Source of the DNA: DASRDS01 sp035569435
GTDB lineage: Bacteria; Gemmatimonadota; Gemmatimonadetes; Gemmatimonadales; Gemmatimonadaceae
DNA: 8,803 nt
Direction: 5' to 3'
Assembly (NCBI GenBank): GCA_035569435.1
Contig: DATMNB010000215.1
Span: 1-8,803 of the forward strand
Positions 1 through 6,604 of the stretch are shown piece by piece. The stretch's first letter is position 1, and every line of letters starts with the position of its first letter. A program made the position numbers and the translations under genes. A model generated the notes under the pieces. That model had not been told where the DNA came from. It saw only the letters and a program-made list of their open reading frames with translations, and did no database searches.

Positions 1-1264
1 GCGGGTCGGCGAGGATGTCGGCGCGGTCGAGGGCGCGGGGGTCGTCGGCGAAGTAGACGTGAGCCAGGCAGGAGCTGTAGGTCACGACGACGTCGTTGCG
101 CTCGTCGACGCGATACTTCTCGGGGAGAATGATCTCGCGCAGGCCGTAGTGGCTACGCAGCCAGTCGCGCAGCCGGCGCAGCGTGCGGCGGGTCAGGGGA
201 TAGCTGCGCGGCGCAACGTGGGCGGCGGTCTCGAGGATCGATGGGCCCATGTCGGCGTACTCGCTGTCCTCGGCGAAGCTGGCCAGTGAGCGCAGCGGGG
301 GCCGCGGGCCGTGGACGCCGGCCAGCATCCGATCGATCGTGGTGGCGAGCGATTCGCGAAAGCGGACGCGATAGCTCGCGGCCGGCGTCATGCCGTGGTC
401 GGAGAGGATCACCAGGTCATAGCCACGCCCGGCGCCCTGTTGCACCATGCGCCACAGCTCGGCGATGCGGGCATCGGTGCGTCGGAGGTCCGCGAGCGCC
501 TGCCGGCTCGACGGCCCAAAGTGGTGGGCCAGCTCGTCGTACTGCATGTACGTCGTGTACACGACTGGGACGCCGAGGTAGAGGTCGAGGAGCACCGCCA
601 TCGTCTGGAGCTCGCGGACGACGACGTTACAGAAGATCCGGATGAAGGGGAAGATCCCCTCGGAGTGCGTGGCCCGGCCCGCGAGCTCGCCGCGGGCGCG
701 CTCCCATTCCTCGCGGAGCCACTCGACCGCGGCCTGCAGTACCATGCGGGCCAGCCGCACCGGGTGAAACGCGATGAGGAGGAGCATGCGCGTCCCGCCG
801 AGGCGCCGATACACGGACGTGCGCTCGCGGGTGGCGACGGTGAAGGCCACGGTCGACGCGTCGCCGTCCAGGAGGTTCACGTAGCTCGATCCGCCGGCCA
901 GGGCGCCCGGGGAATGAATGCGGTCACGGATGTACTGGACGCCTTCGGGCGCGTTGCAGGTGATGACGCGCCGGAGCGTCTTATCGTAGAAGCGGAAGGC
1001 CGGGATACCTGCGTTCTCGCCGTGGAAGATCCCGGCCTGGCAGTACGGGGTCGCGGCGGGGAGGCCGCAGAACCAGCGCTGCAGCCGGTACCCTTCCGTG
1101 CGCAGGAGCCGATTGATGGTCGGCGTGTACCCGAGATGCGATGCGCGCCGGAGATCGGCGTAGGCCAGCGCGTCGAGTTGGAGCACGAGCAGCCCGCGCC
1201 GGTCGTCCCTCGGACGGCGCTCCTTCTCGAACATCTTGTACTTAAGACGGTAGTACAAGCGCAT
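1..1264 (-). CDS. Alkaline phosphatase superfamily protein (type I phosphodiesterase/pyrophosphatase fold), C-terminus cut by window edge
   Basis: I translated this frame directly: 421 codons are open from an ATG at 1264 and no stop occurs before the left edge. The metal-site pattern of the alkaline phosphatase superfamily is visible. There is a first Asp in LVLQLDAL (D31), a likely nucleophile Thr in GLPAATPYCQAG (T72), an Asp and His in QYDELAHHFGP (D243, H247), and LSDHGM (D289, H290). The last metal His would lie beyond the edge. Residues 150-190 hold a hydrophobic/amphipathic insert (around RMLLLIAFHP) between the nucleophile and the second metal motif, perhaps membrane-associated. No signal peptide is seen. 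The layout resembles a family of alkaline-phosphatase-like proteins I recall from actinobacteria, some fused to a holin-like membrane domain; that is recall, not a search. The substrate is unknown. The gene is last of four on this strand, 65 bp after the response regulator. The start is uncertain: a weak GGGG lies about 7 nt upstream, and an in-frame TTG near 1345 would overlap the regulator gene. Confidence 0.85.
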   Translation of the reverse strand, partial: MRLYYRLKYKMFEKERRPRDDRRGLLVLQLDALAYADLRRASHLGYTPTINRLLRTEGYRLQRWFCGLPAATPYCQAGIFHGENAGIPAFRFYDKTLRRVITCNAPEGVQYIRDRIHSPGALAGGSSYVNLLDGDASTVAFTVATRERTSVYRRLGGTRMLLLIAFHPVRLARMVLQAAVEWLREEWERARGELAGRATHSEGIFPFIRIFCNVVVRELQTMAVLLDLYLGVPVVYTTYMQYDELAHHFGPSSRQALADLRRTDARIAELWRMVQQGAGRGYDLVILSDHGMTPAASYRVRFRESLATTIDRMLAGVHGPRPPLRSLASFAEDSEYADMGPSILETAAHVAPRSYPLTRRTLRRLRDWLRSHYGLREIILPEKYRVDERNDVVVTYSSCLAHVYFADDPRALDRADILADP

Positions 1265-1266
1265 CA

Positions 1267-1292
1267 GCGGCCCCGCGCGCGGACGGGACCGC
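1267..1292 (-). promoter_or_regulatory. Possible RNA hairpin over the ribosome-binding region of the phosphatase gene
   Basis: On the minus strand GCGGTCCCG (1292-1284) can pair with CGGGGCCGC (1275-1267). That gives a 9-bp stem with one U-G wobble and an 8-nt loop. It ends 2 nt before the ATG at 1264 and buries the only purine-rich stretch (GGGG) that could act as a ribosome-binding site. No T-run follows, so it is not a standard intrinsic terminator. GC-rich DNA forms such stems by chance, so a regulatory role is speculative. Confidence 0.3.
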
Positions 1293-1329
1293 CGCTCGAT
1301 ACTTCGCTCCGCCTCGACGTCGGTGTCGG

Positions 1330-1692
1330 TCAGGCGAGCCAATCCGCAGTGCGGGCCAGCAGCTCGCGCGCCGGCACCGGTTTGAGCAGCACGTCCCGGC
1401 ATCCGGCGGCCCGGCACCGCGCCGTCAGCACGGGGTCATCGTGTCCGGTGAGGGCCACCGTTGTCGCGGGCAAGCGACCCATCTCGGCGGCCGCGGCCAG
1501 CACCGAGAGCCCATCGCCATCGGGCAGCGTCAGGTCGAGCAACATGAGGTCCGCGTGCTCGTTCGCGCAGGCATCAATGGCCGCTTCGACAGAATCCGCG
1601 ATCCGCACCGAGTATCCATACGATTCGAACAACGCCTGGAGCGCCCCGGCCGCCAGGGCGTTGTCCTCGACGACCAGGATCCTACGGGCCAT
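1330..1692 (-). CDS. Single-domain response regulator (receiver domain only)
   Basis: The 120-residue protein is one complete CheY-like receiver domain with nothing after it. Visible landmarks are the acidic pair E9-D10 in ILVVEDN, the phospho-acceptor D53 in LMLLDLTLPDGDG, the switch Thr T82 in VALTGHDD and the conserved Lys K104 in LLKPVP. There is no DNA-binding, cyclase or other output domain, so the output should be by protein-protein contact, as a phosphorelay step, or through a partner elsewhere. Its ATG lies inside the end of the histidine kinase gene, an 11-bp overlap, with no good Shine-Dalgarno sequence before it. Translation is probably coupled to that of the kinase, which is the obvious phosphodonor. 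The family call is firm; the target is unknown. Confidence 0.93.
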   Translation of the reverse strand: MARRILVVEDNALAAGALQALFESYGYSVRIADSVEAAIDACANEHADLMLLDLTLPDGDGLSVLAAAAEMGRLPATTVALTGHDDPVLTARCRAAGCRDVLLKPVPARELLARTADWLA

Positions 1693-2428
1693 ACGGGATG
1701 GTAAAGAAAAACCGACTGCCGATGCCCACCTCGCTTTCGACCCAGATCCGCCCGCCGTGGAGGTCGACCAACTTGCGGGCGATGGTCAGACCGAGGCCAG
1801 TGCCGTGGTGGGCCCTGGACGCTGACGAGTCGACCTGGGCGAACTCGCGGAAGACGTAGTCATGGTATTCGTCGGCGATCCCGATGCCCGTGTCGCCGAC
1901 CTCAACGAGCAGGGCCTCGCGCCCCTGGTCGGTACATCGTCTGGCCGCGACCCAGATGCGCCCGCCGGGCGCCGTGTACCCGATGGCATTGCCGATCAGG
2001 TTGCCGAGGATGTGCGTGAAGCGCTCGCGGTCGGCGCGGATCGGCGGCAGGTTGGGTGCGATCGCCACATCGAGCGTGTGTTCCTTGCGCGCGGCGAGCG
2101 GCTCGTTGAGCGCCGCCACCTGCTCCACCGCCTCGCTCGGATCGAACGTCGCGAGCGTGAGGACCAACTGGTCCCCGGCAGCGCGCGCGTAGGTGAGGAT
2201 CTCACCGACCATGGCCAGCAGCTGTCGCCCGCCGCTGATAATGCCGCCCACGCTCTCCAGTTGCCGCGGCGTCAGCTCGCCCAGGATCCCATCGCGCAGG
2301 ATTTCGGCATGGGTGATGATCGCCGAGAGCGGCGTACGGAGATCGTGCGAGATGTTTGCCAGATACTGCGTCTTGCGCGCATCGCGTGCCTCGAGCTCGG
2401 CGATCCGTTGCATCGGATCGAATGTCAC
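1682..2428 (-). CDS. Cytoplasmic histidine kinase without a sensor domain
   Basis: The 248-residue protein consists almost only of the HisKA dimerisation/phosphoacceptor domain and the HATPase_c ATP-binding domain. About 20 residues of probable coiled coil precede the H-box YLANISHDLRTPL (H28). The N-box is NLIGNAIGYT (N143, N147), the G1 box DTGIGI (D179), the F-box around F193-F196 and the G2 box GTGLGL (209-214). No membrane segment, PAS, GAF or HAMP region is present, so it must sense through a partner or take its signal inside the cell. The usual basic residue of the N-box (NAxK/R) is Gly150 here. The start is GTG at 2428, giving a GTGA overlap with the stop of the ABC gene; ATG codon 6 is an alternative. 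The next gene, its likely phosphoacceptor, overlaps it by 11 bp. Confidence 0.93.
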   Translation of the reverse strand: MTFDPMQRIAELEARDARKTQYLANISHDLRTPLSAIITHAEILRDGILGELTPRQLESVGGIISGGRQLLAMVGEILTYARAAGDQLVLTLATFDPSEAVEQVAALNEPLAARKEHTLDVAIAPNLPPIRADRERFTHILGNLIGNAIGYTAPGGRIWVAARRCTDQGREALLVEVGDTGIGIADEYHDYVFREFAQVDSSASRAHHGTGLGLTIARKLVDLHGGRIWVESEVGIGSRFFFTIPYGP

Positions 2429-4248
2429 GAGCCCGCCGGGACCGGTGTGTCGGCGTCCTCGATCGCGTCCACGAGCTGTTGTCGCCGGAGGAGCGACCAG
2501 TACCGCCCGCCGAGCGCCAGTAGCTCGTCGTGGCGGCCCTGCTCGACGATGCGGCCTTCGTCGAGCACGATAATCCAGCTCGAGTCGCGAATGGCGCTGA
2601 TGCGGTGCGAGGCGATGACCGCGGTCCGGCCGTGCAAGGCTTCGCGGAGCGAGCTCAGAATCGCCGCTTCGGTGTGGGTATCGACTGCCGACAGGGCGTC
2701 GTCGAGGAGGACGATCGCCGGGCGCCGGGCGAGCGCGCGTGCGAGCGCCGCCCGCTGCTTCTGGCCGCCCGACAGGTTGATGCCACGCTCGCCGAGCATG
2801 GTGTCGTATGCGCCCGGGAACTCGGCGATCGTCTCATCGAGCTGCGCCACACCCGCCGCCCAGCGGCCAGCCGCCTCGTCAGGCGGCTCCTCGGCGGCGC
2901 GCTCGTCGGTCAACGCGCGGGAGCCGTACGCGAGATTGGCACCAATGGTATCGCTGAACAGCAAGCTTTCCTGCGGAACGACGCCCATCTCGCGGCGCAG
3001 CGCGTCGAGCGAGAGCTCGGACGTGGGGACGCCGTCGATGAGGACCGCGCCGTGCTGCGGGTCGTAGATGCGCGGGATCAGATCGATCAGGGCGCTCTTG
3101 CCGCTGCCTGTCGCGCCGACGATACCGAGTGTCGATCCGGCCGGCACCGCGAAGCTGACGTCGCGGAGCACCCAGCGCACGGCCGCACCGCTTGGCGTCG
3201 GGTAATGGAAGCTGACGTTCCGGAACTCGATCGAGCGGCCGCCGTGGCCCGCGACGGCCGGGAGCTGGGCGGGCACGACCGGGTCGGTGACGGAGGCCTT
3301 GGCGTCCAGGATCTCCTGGAGGCGCGTCATCGATGCGGCGCCGCGCGTGAACAGGTTGATCACCCAGCCGAGGGCAATGAGAGGCCAGGTGAGTTGCCCC
3401 AGGAGGAATCCGAAGGCGACGAACGCCCCGACGCTGATCGTGCCCCGGAGGGCCAACGAGCCGCCAAGGCCCAGGACGACCACGGCTCCCAACCCGGCTA
3501 GTAAACCGAAGACAGGGTTCATCGCGCCATACAGAAAGACCAAGCGCATGTTGCGCCGGAGATACTCGTTGCTGAGCGCCGTGAAGCGCGACTCCTCGGA
3601 TGCTTCCTGCCGGTATGCCCGGATGATGCGCGTGCCGGAGAGGTTCTCCTGGGCGTGCGTCGTCATGGTGCTGAACTGTTCCTGGACGGCCTCGAACCGG
3701 TCGTGGATGACCTGGCCGAGTCGGACCATGACGATGGGGAGAATGGCCATGGGGAGGATGGCCAGCCCGGTGAGCATGGGGCTGATGCGGAGCATCAGGA
3801 CGACGGCGAACAGGCCGCCCGCGATCGTGTTCACGAGGTACATGATGGCCGGGCCGGCCGCCATGCGGACCGCGCTCAGGTCATTGGTGAGTCGGGCCAT
3901 GATGTCGCCCGTGCGCGTGCGGGCGAAGTAGGCCGCGTCGAGGGTCTCGAGGTGGCCGAACAGCGCGTTGCGCAGGTCGAACTCGACGTGGCGGCTGATG
4001 CCATTGATCACCTCGCGCATCTCGTAGCGGAGGGCGCCGCCGGCGAAAGCCACGATGAGCATCCAGGCCGCGATGATCCAGACGGTGCGGTCGGGGGCGC
4101 CGGCGCGGACGATGTCGTCGACCGCAACTTCCAGCAACTGGAGAACCCCGACGGAGGCCGCGGAGGCGCCCACGACGAACAACAGCCCGATGATGAACCG
4201 CTTCCAATACGGGCGGAGATATGGCAGCAATGCCAGAAGGGCTTTCAT
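2425..4248 (-). CDS. ABC exporter half-transporter, fused membrane and ATPase domains (MdlA-like)
   Basis: The 607-residue protein has the type IV (MsbA/Sav1866-like) exporter plan. A six-helix membrane domain spans about residues 15-300, with hydrophobic runs near 18-40, 56-73, 134-153, 158-175, 246-267 and 273-297. The ATPase domain spans about 338-590. Its motifs are Walker A GATGSGKS (378-385), Q-loop Q426, signature LSGGQ (492-496), Walker B ending LLDDALSAVD and switch His H548. The residue after the Walker B Asp is Asp517 rather than the catalytic Glu. That is typical of the degenerate-site subunit of heterodimeric exporters such as MdlA, BmrC and TM287. No second half-transporter lies within the window, so the partner is elsewhere or the protein is an odd homodimer. 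Substrate unknown; lipids, peptides or drugs are the usual cargo. The ATG at 4248 has only a weak upstream ribosome-binding site. It is the first gene of the minus-strand operon. Confidence 0.95.
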   Translation of the reverse strand: MKALLALLPYLRPYWKRFIIGLLFVVGASAASVGVLQLLEVAVDDIVRAGAPDRTVWIIAAWMLIVAFAGGALRYEMREVINGISRHVEFDLRNALFGHLETLDAAYFARTRTGDIMARLTNDLSAVRMAAGPAIMYLVNTIAGGLFAVVLMLRISPMLTGLAILPMAILPIVMVRLGQVIHDRFEAVQEQFSTMTTHAQENLSGTRIIRAYRQEASEESRFTALSNEYLRRNMRLVFLYGAMNPVFGLLAGLGAVVVLGLGGSLALRGTISVGAFVAFGFLLGQLTWPLIALGWVINLFTRGAASMTRLQEILDAKASVTDPVVPAQLPAVAGHGGRSIEFRNVSFHYPTPSGAAVRWVLRDVSFAVPAGSTLGIVGATGSGKSALIDLIPRIYDPQHGAVLIDGVPTSELSLDALRREMGVVPQESLLFSDTIGANLAYGSRALTDERAAEEPPDEAAGRWAAGVAQLDETIAEFPGAYDTMLGERGINLSGGQKQRAALARALARRPAIVLLDDALSAVDTHTEAAILSSLREALHGRTAVIASHRISAIRDSSWIIVLDEGRIVEQGRHDELLALGGRYWSLLRRQQLVDAIEDADTPVPAGS

Positions 4249-4290
4249 ATTCCGGTGCCATGCGGCATTGGCCTAAACATATCCTGTCGG
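4241..4290. promoter_or_regulatory. Divergent start region between the ABC exporter and the lipoprotein gene (possible promoters)
   Basis: The ABC ATG (4248, minus) and the lipoprotein ATG (4260, plus) are separated by 11 bp, so each promoter must lie inside or close to the other gene. Two AT-rich patches stand out in GC-rich surroundings: CTTTCATATTCC (4242-4253) and CCTAAACATATCC (4272-4284). On the minus strand the second reads as a TATGTT-like -10 candidate some 28 nt before the ABC start. I see no convincing -35 for either side. Confidence 0.25.
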
Positions 4291-4805
4291 GCGGCGGGGT
4301 GGCGCTCCTGGCCGTGCTGCTCTCGTGCGAGGTGTCGCCACGGGCGCCGGACGCGGGCGCGGGTGCGGGCAGAACAACCAGTGCCGCCCCCGGCGCGAGC
4401 ACGGGCGGGGTGATCGCTGCCGGAACCAACCTGGGGTTGGCATCGGTCGTTCGGCTCTGTCCGGGCGTCAGCCGCACGGGTGATGCCTTTACGGCGACGG
4501 TGACCGGATCGGTCATGGGATCGCATGGTGCAGTGATCCCGGTCGGATCGGTTGTCGTTGGCCACATCGTCGACAGTCGCGATTCGGTGGCGCTGGGGTT
4601 CGACAGCGTCGCCATTGCCGGCGTCGCGAGCTATCCCCTCGCGGCCCGCATCATCGGGCGGCCGCAGACTGTCCCGTGGCGGATGCCGCTGCCGTCGGAA
4701 CCACCGCCGGTGGGATTTACAGTCGTTCGCACACGCATCATGTGTATTCCCGAGCGCGGCCGCATCACGATTCAACTCGTCGAGGACATCCCGCTCGGCC
4801 GCTAG
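4260..4805 (+). CDS. Predicted lipoprotein with a TrbI/VirB10-like beta segment, function unknown
   Basis: Read from the ATG at 4260 this is 181 residues with a short lipoprotein-type signal: a basic start (MRHWPKH), a hydrophobic run (VALLAVLLS) and Cys23 in LLSC, an acceptable though not ideal lipobox. A Gly/Ala/Ser/Thr-rich linker (about 31-50, including GAGAG) follows. The folded part then shows IAAGTNLGLA, GDAFTATVTG and a VIPVGSVVVGHIVDS pattern around 92-106, ending with an SYPLAARI stretch. This pattern recalls the beta-rich fold near the C-terminus of TrbI/VirB10 and small periplasmic proteins of Gram-negatives; nothing else suggests conjugation. Cys67 and Cys162 could form a disulphide. 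In-frame ATGs at 4221 and 4230 would lengthen the N-terminus and run antisense into the ABC gene. The 4230 start has GGAG 11 nt upstream, so the start is open. I do not know its function. Confidence 0.72.
   Translation: MRHWPKHILSGGGVALLAVLLSCEVSPRAPDAGAGAGRTTSAAPGASTGGVIAAGTNLGLASVVRLCPGVSRTGDAFTATVTGSVMGSHGAVIPVGSVVVGHIVDSRDSVALGFDSVAIAGVASYPLAARIIGRPQTVPWRMPLPSEPPPVGFTVVRTRIMCIPERGRITIQLVEDIPLGR
4802..4805. other. Shared CTAG stop: lipoprotein gene and ggt end in the same four bases
   Basis: The palindrome CTAG gives TAG on the plus strand (4803-4805, end of the lipoprotein gene) and TAG on the minus strand (4804-4802, end of ggt). The two convergent genes thus overlap by 4 bp, and no intrinsic terminator fits between them. 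Confidence 0.9.
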
Positions 4806-6553
4806 TAGCCGACGGCGCCGCCGGAGGTACGTGGGTCGACGACGCCAACCCAGCCACCGGGGGCGCGCATGACGGCCGTGCAGGTTCCCGTGGCACCGCC
4901 GATACCGACGGCATAGCCCATGGCGCGCAGCGAGTCGAGCACCGCTGGCGCGAATCCGCCGGCCTCGACGCGCAGCGAGTCGGGCAGCCCCTGATGGTGC
5001 AGTCTCGGCGCGGCCATCGCGTCCGGGAGCGACATGCGATAGTCGATCGCGTCGACGATCACCTGCAGGGTGCTGGTGATGATGCGCGGGCCTCCGCGTC
5101 CGCCGACGATGAGGAACGGCTGACCGGTCCGATCGAGCACGATCGTCGGCGACATGGCGCTGAGCGGCCGCTTGCCGGGGGCGATCGCGTTGCGCTCGCC
5201 CTGCACGAGCCCGAACATGTTGGGCACTCCGGGCTGACTGGCGAAGTCGTCCATCTCGTCGTTGAGAAAGAACCCGGCGCCGCGCACATAGACGCCCGAC
5301 CCATAGAGCTCGTTGAGCGTCGTCGTCGTCGCCACCGCGTCTCCGGCGGAGTCGACGACCGAGTAGTGCGTCGTCTGCCGCCCCTCGTCGAGCGCCGTCG
5401 TGACGCGGGGCGTCGGTGTCGCGCGGTCGCGGGCGATCGTACCGCGGACCGTGCGCGCATACGCCTTGCTTGTCAGCCGGTCGACGGGCACGGTTACGAA
5501 ATCGGGATCGCCGAGTTGGTCGTTGCGATCGATGAAGGCGCGCTGGAAGGCGTCGCCGAGAATGTGGGCTGCCTGGGCGCTCCCAAACGGTGGGAGCTTG
5601 TCGAACGTCTCGAGGATGTTGAGCGTCTCGAGCACCGTCACACCGCCGGATGACGACGGCGGCATCGTGTAGAGCGTGTAGCCGCGGTAGGTGCCGGACA
5701 GCGCCTCGCGCCGACGCACGCGATACGCCTCGAGATCGGCGGCCGTGATGAGTCCCCCGTCGCGCTGCATCTCGGTCGCGATCGCCTCGGCGACCGGGCC
5801 ACGGTAAAAGCCGTCGGCGCCCAGATCGGCGATGCGGGCGAGTGTCTCGCCGAGCTCCGGCTGGACGAACATGGTGCCCACCGCCGGCGGGATGCCGCCT
5901 GGGAGAAACCGGTCTGCGCCGCCGAAGCGCGCGATCAGCGGTTTGGCACGGGAGATCGACCGGTTGAAGGCGCTATCGACGACAAACCCGCCGACGGCCA
6001 GCCGAATGGCCGGGTCCATCACGGCACGGAGCGCGAGCTTACCGTACGTGTGCTGTGTCTCGACCAGGCCCGCCACGGCCCCTGGAACGCCGGATGCCAA
6101 GGGGCCGACGATACTCGCGTCGCCGTGTCCGACAAACATGTCGCGCTTGGCGGCCGCGGGCGCGACCTCGCGATAGTCGAAGGCCGCCGTCCGGCCGTCG
6201 GCCATGCGGATGACCGTGTAGCCGCCGCCGCCCAGGTTGCCGGCCTCGGGGTGCGTGACCGCCAGCGCGAACCCCACCGCAACCGCAGCATCGACGGCGT
6301 TCCCTCCCTCGCGCAGGATTTCGACGCCCGCGGCGCTGGCGAGGGTGCTGTTGCTCACCACCATACCGTGTGGGGCGACCGGGGCTGTTCCCGCGCTCGG
6401 TGAGGCGCGAGGTGAGGCGCGCTCGACTGTGGCAGCGGGCGGTGGCGAGACGGTGTGGGCGCATCCAGCGGCAGCCAGGGCCACGAGACCGATCGTGGTC
6501 AGGCTCGAACCCACGCTCGAGCGGCGAAGTCGTTGCTTGCCAGGCGTGTTCAT
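4802..6553 (-). CDS. ggt: Gamma-glutamyltransferase (gamma-glutamyl transpeptidase/hydrolase), predicted lipoprotein
   Basis: GGT transfers or hydrolyses gamma-glutamyl groups of glutathione and related peptides outside the cytoplasm. It matures by self-cleavage into a large and a small subunit. Read from the ATG at 6553 the protein is 583 residues, the usual size. A basic N-terminus and hydrophobic stretch lead to Cys31 in LAAAGC, so membrane anchoring as a lipoprotein is likely. A Pro/Ala/Ser-rich linker runs to about residue 62. Substrate-binding Arg is R128 in FDYREVAP. The cleavage/nucleophile Thr is T394 in GRQTTHYSVVD, followed by LNDEMDDF (D436) and the GGRGGPRIIT loop. The pair corresponding to Ser462-Ser463 of the E. 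coli enzyme reads Ser465-Ala466 (RPLSAMSP). A longer open frame from 6616 would add 21 residues that spoil the signal peptide. It is divergent from murQ, with 51 bp between the starts. Confidence 0.95.
   Translation of the reverse strand: MNTPGKQRLRRSSVGSSLTTIGLVALAAAGCAHTVSPPPAATVERASPRASPSAGTAPVAPHGMVVSNSTLASAAGVEILREGGNAVDAAVAVGFALAVTHPEAGNLGGGGYTVIRMADGRTAAFDYREVAPAAAKRDMFVGHGDASIVGPLASGVPGAVAGLVETQHTYGKLALRAVMDPAIRLAVGGFVVDSAFNRSISRAKPLIARFGGADRFLPGGIPPAVGTMFVQPELGETLARIADLGADGFYRGPVAEAIATEMQRDGGLITAADLEAYRVRRREALSGTYRGYTLYTMPPSSSGGVTVLETLNILETFDKLPPFGSAQAAHILGDAFQRAFIDRNDQLGDPDFVTVPVDRLTSKAYARTVRGTIARDRATPTPRVTTALDEGRQTTHYSVVDSAGDAVATTTTLNELYGSGVYVRGAGFFLNDEMDDFASQPGVPNMFGLVQGERNAIAPGKRPLSAMSPTIVLDRTGQPFLIVGGRGGPRIITSTLQVIVDAIDYRMSLPDAMAAPRLHHQGLPDSLRVEAGGFAPAVLDSLRAMGYAVGIGGATGTCTAVMRAPGGWVGVVDPRTSGGAVGY
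6399..6422 (-). repeat. Two tandem 12-bp units in the ggt linker
   Basis: GGTGAGGCGCGA (6399-6410) is followed directly by GGTGAGGCGCGC (6411-6422), identical at 11 of 12 bases. In frame they encode the ASPR-ASPS part of the disordered linker after the lipoprotein signal. It is probably a slippage duplication in a region that tolerates length change. Confidence 0.7.
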
Positions 6554-6604
6554 CGCCGGATAACTTAGCCCCGTTTCCGCCCACTGTCCCCCAGCCGCGA
6601 GCGC
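6554..6604. promoter_or_regulatory. Divergent intergenic region of ggt and murQ
   Basis: These 51 bp separate the ggt ATG from the murQ start. The only AT-rich patch is GGATAACTTAG (6558-6568), whose core reads TAACTTA on one strand and TAAGTTA on the other. It could supply -10-like bases in either direction, but it sits about 8 nt from the ggt start, so ggt would then have almost no leader. No clear -35 element, operator or strong Shine-Dalgarno sequence is seen. Confidence 0.3.

Noticed and set aside
1267..1292. The hairpin before the phosphatase gene as an intrinsic terminator
   Set aside because: No T-tract follows on the minus strand, and the stem abuts the start codon of the next gene.
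311..1825. A 504-codon plus-strand open frame opposite the phosphatase and regulator genes
   Set aside because: Its translation is rich in Arg, Gly, Asp and His with no recognisable motif, while the minus strand encodes clear phosphatase and receiver motifs. Long antisense frames are expected at this GC content.
1862..3067. A 401-codon plus-strand open frame opposite the kinase and ABC genes
   Set aside because: It is low-complexity Ser/Arg/Ala sequence without family motifs, lying opposite firmly identified genes.
2530..3501. A 323-codon plus-strand open frame opposite the ABC ATPase region
   Set aside because: It is an antisense shadow: the other strand carries Walker A, Q-loop, signature and Walker B motifs in the right order.
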